Source: an uncultured Prevotella sp.
Lineage (GTDB): Bacteria; Bacteroidota; Bacteroidia; Bacteroidales; Bacteroidaceae
DNA length: 62,131 nucleotides
Direction: 5' to 3'
Assembly: GCA_900553465.1 (NCBI GenBank)
Contig: USDT01000014.1
Span: forward strand, 1 to 62,131
Shown here: positions 54,722-62,131 of the stretch, in pieces
How positions within the stretch are numbered: position 1 is the first letter of the stretch
How the letters are laid out: every line of letters begins with the position of its first letter
Translations under genes and position numbers: made by a program
Notes under the pieces: generated by a model
What the model was told of the DNA's origin: nothing
Database searches by the model: none
Seen by the model: only the letters and a program-made list of their open reading frames with translations

Positions 54722-56131
54722 TTATCCAAATAATATTCTTAATGCTTCTTCAACCTTTCTGACTGGATGAAGATTGATGTTATATTTTGTCTTGTCTATC
54801 CTTTGCATGTTGAAGAGTGGTATGACGATGTCGGTGAATCCCAGCTTTTCGGCCTCGGCCAGCCGCTGTTCCATGCGGTTCACGGGGCGCACCTCGCCGC
54901 TCAGTCCCACCTCGCCGGCCATACACCATCCTTGTTCGATGGGAGTGTCCACGTTACTCGACAATACTGCGGCTATGATGCTCAGGTCCATTGCAAGGTC
55001 GGTGACTCTTATTCCGCCTGCAATATTGATGAAAACGTCCTTCTGCATGAGTTTGAATCCGACGCGTTTCTCCAGAACCGCAAGCAGCATGTTGAGTCTT
55101 CGCTGGTCGAATCCGGTGGCGGCGCGTTGCGGAGTGCCGTATGCCGCTGACGAGACAAGGGCCTGCGTTTCTACCAGAAATGGCCGTGCACCCTCGATGG
55201 CCGAACTGATTGCCACACCCGAAAGTCCTGAAAGATCTTGTGCCAGAAGCATTTCCGACGGATTGTTCACCTGTCTCAGTCCGTCCTGTCGCATTTCGTA
55301 TATGCCCAGTTCCGATGTGCTTCCGAATCGGTTTTTTATCGAACGCAGTATGCGGTACATGTAATGCTGGTCGCCTTCAAACTGTATGACGGTGTCAACT
55401 ATGTGTTCCAGTATTTTCGGTCCGGCCAGAGTGCCTTCCTTGTTTATGTGGCCGATAAGAATTATTGGTATGCCGCTGCTTTTGGATATGCGTAGAAGTG
55501 TTGCGGCACATTCCCTTACCTGCGACACGCTTCCCGGACCGCTGTCGACGCTGTCGGTGTGTATTGTCTGAATGGAGTCTATGATTATTATCTCCGGTCT
55601 GACGTTCTGAATGTGATCTATTATCTTGTCGAGCGACGTCTCACAGAGTATTATAACATTCTCGTCTTTCTTTTCGCTCTGTTCCTTCCGGCTTTCCAGA
55701 CGGCGTGCACGCATCTTCAGCTGATGAGCGCTTTCCTCACCGCTTACATATAAGATTTTGTATTCCGGCAGATTGAGTATTGTCTGCAGTGTCAGTGTGC
55801 TTTTTCCTATTCCCGGTTCTCCGCCAAGCAATATCAGGCTTCCCGGCACCAGTCCGCCGCCAAGAACTCTGTTGAGCTCTTTGTCGTTGAGATCTATTCT
55901 TGGATAATCCTCGTATGGGATGTCCTTCAGCCTTATAGGCTTCATCTCGGCAGCCTGTTTTGCACTGCCGCCAAATCTCTCAGAAGAAAGTATAGAGGAT
56001 GTTGCAGTGTTGCCTGCGACTTTTATTTCCTTAAATGTATTCCATTCTCCGCAATTCGGACATTTGCCGATCCACTTCGTCGACTCCTGTCCGCAGTTGC
56101 TGCATACGTAAGCAATTTTGTCTTTTGCCAT
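54722..56131 (-). CDS. radA: DNA repair protein RadA
   Basis: 469 residues from MAKDKIAYVCSNCGQ; a Met three codons upstream is less likely. The order is a C4 zinc finger (CSNCG ... CPNCGEW), a RecA-like ATPase (Walker A GGEPGIGKST), the RadA-specific KNRFG motif (IKNRFGSTSELG) and a Lon-like C-terminal domain. It helps process recombination intermediates by branch migration. Confidence 0.97.
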   Translation of the reverse strand: MAKDKIAYVCSNCGQESTKWIGKCPNCGEWNTFKEIKVAGNTATSSILSSERFGGSAKQAAEMKPIRLKDIPYEDYPRIDLNDKELNRVLGGGLVPGSLILLGGEPGIGKSTLTLQTILNLPEYKILYVSGEESAHQLKMRARRLESRKEQSEKKDENVIILCETSLDKIIDHIQNVRPEIIIIDSIQTIHTDSVDSGPGSVSQVRECAATLLRISKSSGIPIILIGHINKEGTLAGPKILEHIVDTVIQFEGDQHYMYRILRSIKNRFGSTSELGIYEMRQDGLRQVNNPSEMLLAQDLSGLSGVAISSAIEGARPFLVETQALVSSAAYGTPQRAATGFDQRRLNMLLAVLEKRVGFKLMQKDVFINIAGGIRVTDLAMDLSIIAAVLSSNVDTPIEQGWCMAGEVGLSGEVRPVNRMEQRLAEAEKLGFTDIVIPLFNMQRIDKTKYNINLHPVRKVEEALRILFG

Positions 56132-56187
56132 AGTATTCAATTTCCTACAAAAGTATAAATTATTTTCATTGTTACAAAATTTATTGT

Positions 56188-56195
56188 TATTTTTG
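56188..56195 (+). promoter_or_regulatory. -7 box placed almost at the start codon of the lipoprotein gene
   Basis: TATTTTTG ends only 5 bases before the ATG at 56200. If this box is used, transcription would begin at or next to the start codon. Confidence 0.4.
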
Positions 56196-56199
56196 CCGT

Positions 56200-57111
56200 A
56201 TGAACAAGAACATTCTTTTTATCCCGGCAGTGCTGATTGCCGCCGTTTTTTTTTCATGTGGACGTTCTGCTGAAGAAGTACGGCGCATATCGTATGAAGA
56301 GCGGATGAAACAAGCAAAAGAGGAGCGCATGGCGTTGAAGATTGCAGTGATGCCGACACTCGATTGTCTGCCGGCTTTTATCGCCAGAGAATGCAATCTG
56401 TACGACACCACGGCGGTTGACATAAGATTAAAGAAATTCACCGCGCAGATGGACTGCGACACAGCTCTCATAGGCAAGAGCGTCGAAGGAACGTTCTCCG
56501 ACTTTGTGCGCACGGAGCGCATAAAGCGTCACGACGGTCTGCAGCTGGATTACATATCAACCACAAACGCTTATTGGAATCTGATAACAAGCCGTAAGGC
56601 GCGAATAAAGAAAATAAACCAGCTTGACGACAAGATGGTCGCCATGACGCGATATTCGGCAACCGACCTGCTCACATCGAAGTTTACGGAAGGAGTGAAG
56701 CTGAAATCACAGGTGTTCCGCATCCAGATAAACGATGTGAACGTGCGTCTTGCCATGCTTCTTAACAACGAGATTGATGCCGTATGGCTGCCAGAACCGC
56801 ATGCTACGGCAGCAAGAATAAGAGGCAACAATGTGATAGCCGACAGCCGTGACAAGAAAAAAGTGCTGGGAGTGATAGCATTCCGTGCCGAGGTTATGAA
56901 GGATGCCCGTCGCAGAAAACAGCTGTCAGCCTTTATGACGGCATACGACATGGCCTGCGATTCCATCAACAAGAACGGGCTGCAACATTATTCGGCGATA
57001 CTGAAAAAGCACTACGGGATAGACAGTAAGGTGATAAAGGCATTGCCGAAGATAAAATACAATCATATACAAAAGCCGCGCAAGGCGGAAATAGACAAGA
57101 TCGTCTTATAA
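56200..57111 (+). CDS. Periplasmic-binding-protein-like lipoprotein
   Basis: 303 residues; the lipobox AVFFSC gives Cys20. After a charged helical spacer (about 25-48) the rest looks like a type 2 periplasmic-binding fold of the NMT1/SsuA class: LKIAVMPTLDCLPAFIARECNLY, TTNAYWNLITSRKARIKKINQL, LLNNEIDAVWLPEPHATAARIRG. No ABC permease or ATPase is adjacent, so it may be a stand-alone binding lipoprotein. The ligand is unknown. A TPR gene follows on the same strand after about 40 bases. Confidence 0.75.
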   Translation: MNKNILFIPAVLIAAVFFSCGRSAEEVRRISYEERMKQAKEERMALKIAVMPTLDCLPAFIARECNLYDTTAVDIRLKKFTAQMDCDTALIGKSVEGTFSDFVRTERIKRHDGLQLDYISTTNAYWNLITSRKARIKKINQLDDKMVAMTRYSATDLLTSKFTEGVKLKSQVFRIQINDVNVRLAMLLNNEIDAVWLPEPHATAARIRGNNVIADSRDKKKVLGVIAFRAEVMKDARRRKQLSAFMTAYDMACDSINKNGLQHYSAILKKHYGIDSKVIKALPKIKYNHIQKPRKAEIDKIVL

Positions 57112-57150
57112 CATTATCCGGCATAAGCCGGTCATAAGTCATAACGAAGT

Positions 57151-59337
57151 ATGCGCAATTCCATAAAGCATTCGATATTGAGCAGGCAGGATCTGGGAAA
57201 AGCCCTGCGCGATATACGTAACGAAATCAACAGCGACACAATATATTCTTCTCTTGAAAACCAATATGAAGTCATTGAAAAAGACTATCATCTTATGCGC
57301 GACTTTATGTTGCGCGGTTTTAAGGATCCGCAGATAGACGCCGTTTACAGAAATCTTCTGAAGCGTGTCTATCGCCTGTATGGTGCCATGCAGCTTGCTG
57401 ATATGACAAAGAAGCGCTCGTCCTACATAACTGCCAGAATAAATGCTGGCGCTCTTTCGCTGGAGTCGGACGAGGTGCGTGGTGAACTTGAGCGTTTTGT
57501 GCAGGACGTGGCAATGGCGTCTCTCGGCATGGCAGGCATACAGGAGACCTCTCTCAGTAGTGTTTATGCGCGCCATCAGCAGTACATGTCGCGTCTGTTC
57601 GACGCCGTACTGGTGTCAGAACAGTGGAATGACAACTGCGCGGAAGCAGTAAAGGGACTTCTGACATCGCCGACGGTGGATTCCAACGACGTTATGCTTC
57701 TTCTGTCTGCAGTTATGCTGTCTGCCATGAATGTGTTCGATCTGAACAAATGGCTTGTGATGGTTGATGTATATGAAAACGCTTCCGACGAGAAGATAAG
57801 ACAGCGTGCGCTGGCCGGATGGGTGTTTGCTCTGCCGGCAGACGATATGTCGCTCTTCCCGGAGGTGAATCAGACGCTTATTCGTCTGACCGGAAACAAG
57901 GATGTGTGCCGTGAGATTCTGGAGATGCAGATGCAGGTGCTCTACTGCAACAACGCCGATGCCGACAACAGAAAGATACAGAACGACATTATTCCAAGTC
58001 TGATGAAGAACAACAGGTTTGAGATGACCGATGCTGGCATAATAGAGAAAGACGACGACAAACTGCAGGATATTCTCGATCCGGGAGCGGCCGACCGCAA
58101 CATGGAAGAGCTGGAACAGTCGGTCAACAAGATGATTGACATGCAGAAATCCGGCTCCGACATATACTTCGGAGGATTCTCACAGATGAAACGTTTCCCG
58201 TTCTTCAATACGCAAAGCAACTGGTTCTGTCCGTTCTACATGGAACATCCGCAGATAGGAAGTCTGGGAGAGAAGATGGGGAGCAGCAAGTTCATACAGA
58301 AGATTTTCAAGGACGGTCCGTTCTGCGATTCGGACAAATACTCTTTTGTTCTGGCCATGTCGTCGGTCATCGAGCGTATGCCTGACAACATAAAGGAGCT
58401 GCTCAACAACGGCGAATCTCTCGGAATGCCCGCCGGAATGGAAATCAATACGTCTGATCCGGCTTATATACGCAGAATGTATCTGCAGGATCTTTACCGT
58501 TTCTTCCGTCTCAACCAGTACAGAAACGACTATGTGAATCCGTTTGCCGGCAGAGGCCGTCAGTCTGGTGGCCTGTTCTTTGCCAATCATCTGCTGGACG
58601 GCGTGCTTACGTCAGACAGTGTGGTAGAGCTTGAGAAGTTTCTCTACAAGCACAAGCAGTATGACATGATTCTGTCGCTTGCGGCAGAATATGCCCTAAA
58701 TGATGTGGAGGAACATCTTGTCATGGTCGCCATGTCGCATCTCCGGCTTGGTCACAGCGATGAGGCCGAGAGTTTGTTCAGCCGTATTCTCCGCATGAAC
58801 GCAGACAGCGAGCAGGCCATAAAAGGTATGGCGCAGATTTCTTTCGCCTCGCGCAAATATTCGGAAGCAGAGACATACTATGGAAAACTTGTCGTGCTTC
58901 ATCCCGACAACAGAAACTACATGCTGAACAAAGCTGTGTCGCAGCTGTGTTGTGGCAAACTGGAGGAGGGTATGGCTGTCATATTCAGGCTTGATTATGA
59001 ACATCCGGGGGACAACAACGTCAGAAGGGCACTGGCCTGGGGACAACTTCTGAAAGGCGATGCGAAGAAAGCCGGTGAGATATATGATGCTCTCATAGAG
59101 GGCGGACGCTGCATCAGGGCCGACTACCTCAATTCGGCATACGCAGGATGGTTCTGCGGCGACATAAGCTCGGCGGCGGACCGTCTGCGCAGATACGTTT
59201 ACTATAATAATGAGAACATGGGGTACGAAGAGTTTGAGTCGGCTCTTGCGGAAGACAGTACACTGCTGGACTCATATGGCATCACTGCGACGGAAAGGAA
59301 GATAATGACAGACGTAGTGTTCAATGCCGGCGAATGA
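57151..59337 (+). CDS. Large cytoplasmic TPR-containing protein
   Basis: 728 residues, no signal peptide. The N-terminal 500 residues are mostly helical with no recognised domain. Tetratricopeptide-like repeats are visible at about 510-660 (VAMSHLRLGHSDEAESLFSR, AQISFASRKYSEAETYYGK, AWGQLLKGDAKKAGEIYDAL). The composition and phase are those of a normal chromosomal gene. It may share a transcript with the binding-protein-like lipoprotein upstream. The role is unknown. Confidence 0.85.
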   Translation: MRNSIKHSILSRQDLGKALRDIRNEINSDTIYSSLENQYEVIEKDYHLMRDFMLRGFKDPQIDAVYRNLLKRVYRLYGAMQLADMTKKRSSYITARINAGALSLESDEVRGELERFVQDVAMASLGMAGIQETSLSSVYARHQQYMSRLFDAVLVSEQWNDNCAEAVKGLLTSPTVDSNDVMLLLSAVMLSAMNVFDLNKWLVMVDVYENASDEKIRQRALAGWVFALPADDMSLFPEVNQTLIRLTGNKDVCREILEMQMQVLYCNNADADNRKIQNDIIPSLMKNNRFEMTDAGIIEKDDDKLQDILDPGAADRNMEELEQSVNKMIDMQKSGSDIYFGGFSQMKRFPFFNTQSNWFCPFYMEHPQIGSLGEKMGSSKFIQKIFKDGPFCDSDKYSFVLAMSSVIERMPDNIKELLNNGESLGMPAGMEINTSDPAYIRRMYLQDLYRFFRLNQYRNDYVNPFAGRGRQSGGLFFANHLLDGVLTSDSVVELEKFLYKHKQYDMILSLAAEYALNDVEEHLVMVAMSHLRLGHSDEAESLFSRILRMNADSEQAIKGMAQISFASRKYSEAETYYGKLVVLHPDNRNYMLNKAVSQLCCGKLEEGMAVIFRLDYEHPGDNNVRRALAWGQLLKGDAKKAGEIYDALIEGGRCIRADYLNSAYAGWFCGDISSAADRLRRYVYYNNENMGYEEFESALAEDSTLLDSYGITATERKIMTDVVFNAGE

Positions 59338-59666
59338 ACGGTCACAGGACTGCGTCTGTAGTCTGATTTCCGGTTGTGATTTATCGGGGAATATACGTTT
59401 CATGCGGTTTCTTGCAGGCAAGTCATGAATGATGGTTTGTATATTTGTATGCGTGTTTCCGTGCTCGGCATAAAATCAGTAGGGAAACAGGTTTTTACCC
59501 CAAAATCATCATAGAATGTCGGAAAAGTCCAGGCAACGCCGGATTGTATAAACAGTGACGGGCCTTTTCACACGTAATGACAGATTCACGTTGCCACAAC
59601 CGATAAATCATACAATCAGGACAAACGTGTGCTTTCTGTGTCTTCTTCCACATCTTATATCGACAC

Positions 59667-60124
59667 TTTTAAAGAAAACTCGGACGGCGGACTTACAATT
59701 TTTCTTGACTTTATTTTGACAAAATAAAATCTCAAAAGAGAAGTAAGGAAATGTAAATCCGGCATTGGAAAAGCCCGTTCCGGCCTTACGGCATTGTCGT
59801 AGATCCTGTAGTGGAATGTCGGATGATGCGCTTGGCGTTCCAATAATGCCCGTTTTATCCTCTGTTTATGCCTGTATCAGGGGGTGATATTGTGCGTTTC
59901 AGGCCCTGAAATGGGCTGTATCACATGCCAAAACGGTGCTTATTGTAAGTCGAAAAAATGACCTTTAAATGTAAGCTGTTGATGTACAGCGCTTTGCGTA
60001 AAGCTCTTATTTCTCGAGTATTTGCGTCCTAAGGAAGGTCCGCGTGCAAATACTCGCTTATTTTTAGGGGTAGAACTGAAAACTCAGACGAAAAAATTGT
60101 AGTACACTGAAAATATGTAAGTAG
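59667..60124 (+). repeat. Dispersed intergenic repeat, copy B
   Basis: Plus-strand copy of the element at 44897-45325 and 51803-52262. Landmarks: AAAGAAAACTCGGAC; ACTTACAATTTTTCTTGACTTT and hairpin TTTATTTTGACAAAATAAA; TTTTATCCTCTGTTTATG; hairpin GTGATA ... TATCAC with inner TTTCAGG/CCTGAAA (59884-59924); perfect 11-bp hairpin CGAGTATTTGC ... GCAAATACTCG (60015-60056); CTTATTTTTAGGGGTAGAACT; GAAAACTCAGACG. Similarity to copy C also covers about 59515-59666. It lies between convergent TPR and lipoprotein genes. Confidence 0.87.
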
Positions 60125-60234
60125 CCTCTGTTATTTTCATTTCAACAGAAGAGAGCAATGCAGATTCGGGATAGAAGCTACAGTTTTTGTTTCAACTATT
60201 CAACGCAGGGTTTCTATTGCGTGTGTTTCCGTGT

Positions 60235-60717
60235 TCAATTCTTTTTCTTTACTTCCTGAGGCATGCAGCAAAGATGCGCTTTCCATTGTCCGTCTCTCTT
60301 TCTCATGACAATGGAGTAGAGGGCTGAGTCTCTCATTTTTGACGGGACACCGATGCTGTCCATCATGAGAAAATTCTTCACCTTTATTGTCACTTCAGCT
60401 GTGGAGTCGTTCTCCATCGTCAGGTCTGTGCTCTCGCATGTGGCGTCGTCCTTCTGCGAGTTCAGTATGTCGATGTCCTCCTGCGATATGTTTGATGCAG
60501 CATAGCTCAGCCATTTTGCCGACTCTGGTGTGCACATCTCCATTGCATCCTTGTATAAGCAGTTGAAATAATATTCTGCAAAGCGGCATGCATTGTTTTC
60601 AATCTCCTCCTCGTCGTTGTTTCCCGAACATGATGCTACGCTTATTGCAGTGAGAAATATGAGTGTGCCGGCCGATGTGGCAAGAATTCTGTTAAGAACG
60701 GATAATGCCTTTTTCAT
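60235..60717 (-). CDS. Small lipoprotein, DUF4878/NTF2-like candidate
   Basis: 160 residues from MKKALSVLNRILATSAGTLI, whose signal ends at VASC (Cys about 30). Upstream ATGs would add 45 residues without signal character. The mature part has a helical region with Cys residues (CRFAEYYFNCLYKDAMEMC) and later strands (STAEVTIKVKNFLM, LYSIVMRKRDGQWKAHL), suggesting an NTF2-like fold as in DUF4878. The function is unknown. Divergent from the MBL gene at 60812. Confidence 0.7.
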   Translation of the reverse strand: MKKALSVLNRILATSAGTLIFLTAISVASCSGNNDEEEIENNACRFAEYYFNCLYKDAMEMCTPESAKWLSYAASNISQEDIDILNSQKDDATCESTDLTMENDSTAEVTIKVKNFLMMDSIGVPSKMRDSALYSIVMRKRDGQWKAHLCCMPQEVKKKN

Positions 60718-60811
60718 GAAGTGAGGTATATGGTTTGGTTTTGCAAATTTAGCCAAATACTTTGGCATATTCATATCTTTTTGATACTTTTGTATAAAAA
60801 TAAAGGCACTG

Positions 60812-61615
60812 ATGTTGAAATTCATATCTTTTGGTAGCGGTAGCAGCGGCAATTGCTATTGTCTTTTTACGGAAACTGACGGGTTAATGATAGATGCCGG
60901 ATTGGGCATACGCACAATAAAAAAATATTTCCATGAATACGGATGTTCGTTCCAGATGGTGCATAACATCATCATTACGCACGACCATGCCGACCATATC
61001 AAATCGGTGGGGTCGCTCAGCTGTACGTACGGACTGCCCGTATATGCCACTCCGACCGTGCATCAGGGCATAGTGCGCAACTACTGTGTCAGGAACAAGA
61101 TACCCGAAACCAACAAGAGATTCATCGAGAAGAACGTGCCGTTCCGGGCCGGTGATTTCGACATCACAGCTTTTGAGGTGCCACATGACAGCAGTGACAA
61201 CGTAGGCTATCAGATAAAATGCGGCGATGTGGTTTTCTGTATCATGACCGATGCCGGACACGTGACAGAGGAGATGGCGGGAATGATTGGGAAGTCGAAC
61301 TATCTTGTTTTGGAGTCGAACTATGACGAGGACATGCTGCGCGACGGACCGTATCCGGAGTATCTGAAGTCGAGAATAAGAGGTGGCCGTGGCCATCTTG
61401 GCAACAACGACTGTGCTGCGGCCCTTGCACAGTATGCCACGGAGCGTCTGCGTCATGTATGGCTGTGCCATCTGAGTGAGGAGAACAACCATCCGGAGAT
61501 AGTGCGTAAGACTGTCGAACAGATACTTGACTCTCACGAAGCTGAACACGAAAGACGTTTTAAGATTGATATATTGAAGCGCAAAAGTCCTAACGGTATT
61601 TTTGAGTTGGGATAA
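60812..61615 (+). CDS. YycJ/WalJ-type metallo-beta-lactamase-fold protein
   Basis: 267 residues. It starts MLKFISFGSGSSGNCYCLFT and has the metal motif ITHDHADHIKS and the YycJ-type stretch YLVLESNYDEDMLRDGPYP followed by RIRGGRGHLGN. Relatives have been linked to double-strand exonuclease activity and cell-wall control in Firmicutes, but the role in Bacteroidetes is open. It is followed by a terminator and then by remains of a recombinase gene. Confidence 0.88.
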   Translation: MLKFISFGSGSSGNCYCLFTETDGLMIDAGLGIRTIKKYFHEYGCSFQMVHNIIITHDHADHIKSVGSLSCTYGLPVYATPTVHQGIVRNYCVRNKIPETNKRFIEKNVPFRAGDFDITAFEVPHDSSDNVGYQIKCGDVVFCIMTDAGHVTEEMAGMIGKSNYLVLESNYDEDMLRDGPYPEYLKSRIRGGRGHLGNNDCAAALAQYATERLRHVWLCHLSEENNHPEIVRKTVEQILDSHEAEHERRFKIDILKRKSPNGIFELG

Positions 61616-61657
61616 TTTAAACCCTATTTATAGTCTTTCTAAAGGCATTTTGAGGGG

Positions 61658-61687
61658 CCTCAACTGAAAAAAGTTGGGGTTATTTTA
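61658..61687 (+). terminator. Terminator of the YycJ-like gene
   Basis: CCTCAACT ... AGTTGGGG pairs with one wobble and runs into TTATTTTATT, about 45 bases after the stop codon. Confidence 0.75.
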
Positions 61688-62120
61688 TTGATATACAGTT
61701 GAAATGAACTCGGTCGTTTGAGTAGAAATATCTTTGAAATGCAGGAAGTGGTTAAAAGGTTTGTAGATAGTAAAATCAACTTATTCATGCAGAAAGAATA
61801 ATTTACTATGTTGGATGATAACAAGCAGCCATCAACTTTTGCCTCAATCATGATAGTTACTCTTTCTATTTGTACGTAACAGAGAAGAGAAAATATCAAG
61901 TTTCGTCTTAAAAGCGGCAGATATAATATATATTTAAATGTGAAAAGCTGGGAAGAAGAACTGGAAAGTGTAAAATTAATGGAGTAAAAGAAAGAGGAAT
62001 ATAAGGAAATTATAGCCTTACTGAAAAAGATTACTCAATTCGCAATACAGCCTCCTTATGTAAGGAGGATAATAGTAACAATAGTTCGTTAAAAATTAGC
62101 CAAGCCTAAGCGGCTTTGGC
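61682..62120 (+). pseudogene. Degraded serine recombinase (resolvase/invertase family)
   Basis: One forward frame, interrupted by stops, reads a serine recombinase: NELGRLSRNIFEMQEVVKRF, INLFMQKE-stop-FTMLDD, QPSTFASIMIVTLSICT-stop, RRENIKFRLKSGR. It then continues across frames as KLGRRTG and, in the helix-turn-helix part, EYKEIIALLKK and YSIRNTASLCKED. The N-terminal part with the catalytic Ser is missing. At least four stops and two frame changes are needed. It is therefore a decayed mobile-element gene, perhaps continuing past the window. A perfect 8-bp hairpin at 62051-62068 lies within it. Confidence 0.75.
62051..62068. repeat. Perfect short hairpin inside the decayed recombinase gene
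   Basis: CCTCCTTATGTAAGGAGG is an 8-bp perfect inverted repeat. It lies in the region coding the DNA-binding end of the recombinase, and may be chance or part of an insertion scar. A second imperfect hairpin (GCCAAGCC ... GGCTTTGGC) follows at about 62099-62120. Confidence 0.5.
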
Positions 62121-62131
62121 GGTAAATAAAA

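Noticed and set aside
61660..61899. 79-codon minus-strand frame near the right edge
   Set aside because: It is antisense to the decayed serine recombinase, whose conserved motifs are on the plus strand.

Overview
The window looks like a chromosomal segment of a Bacteroidales bacterium, most likely Prevotella-like. The evidence is a TAnnTTTG promoter box ahead of many genes, the general absence of Shine-Dalgarno sequences, and family content typical of the phylum: a CHU_C-type C-terminal domain, a LysM/PBP1 protein paired with a PorT-like barrel, a DUF4348 lipoprotein, a fused CcsBA, imelysin and a pyrophosphate-energised pump. No genome comparison could be run, so the genus is an inference.

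Layout. 1-570: end of an rRNA operon (23S 3' end, 5S, terminator). 570-1870: AT-rich, with a degraded minus-strand gene. 1873-4086: secreted GH29 fucosidase. 5005-7827: uvrA. 7870-12397: CHU_C protein, divergent LysM-PBP1 protein, PorT-like barrel and POT peptide transporter. 12729-16386: minus-strand phosphate-type porin, hppA and a 56-residue membrane protein. 16526-17953: RlmD-type methyltransferase. 18600-25472: minus-strand cluster porin - imelysin lipoprotein - di-heme (DUF1111) lipoprotein - CcsBA. 25707-30080: a regulator joining an RIC/YtfE-type di-iron domain to a LuxR helix-turn-helix, then nrdD, nrdG and a second LuxR regulator. 30089-43860: mostly housekeeping genes (exported PLD protein, pheS, murB, MBL hydrolase, YtxH/holin-like trio, SPOR, ruvX, def, TPR, thrS, infC-rpmI-rplT). 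44393-51507: truncated LemA-like gene, MltF-like lytic transglycosylase, hisGDC, rpsF-rpsR-rplI and a 60-residue membrane protein. 52671-61615: pgk, queC, radA, binding-protein-like lipoprotein, TPR protein, small lipoprotein and a YycJ-like MBL protein. 61682-end: remains of a serine recombinase, probably the edge of an old mobile element.

Two things stand out. First, a dispersed non-coding repeat of about 430-610 bp is present in three long copies (44.9-45.3 kb, 51.8-52.3 kb inverted, 59.5-60.1 kb). Each copy has the same order of hairpins and GAAAACTC at both ends. Shorter related pieces lie at 4.4 kb and 18.4 kb. Four of the five lie between convergent genes. I do not recognise it. Second, the 18.6-30.1 kb block may be a functional unit: an iron-associated, di-heme export operon facing a di-iron regulator, followed by the oxygen-sensitive class III ribonucleotide reductase and a paralogous regulator, with a repeat-rich leader ahead of nrdD. 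The domain calls rest on visible motifs; the regulatory links are inference.
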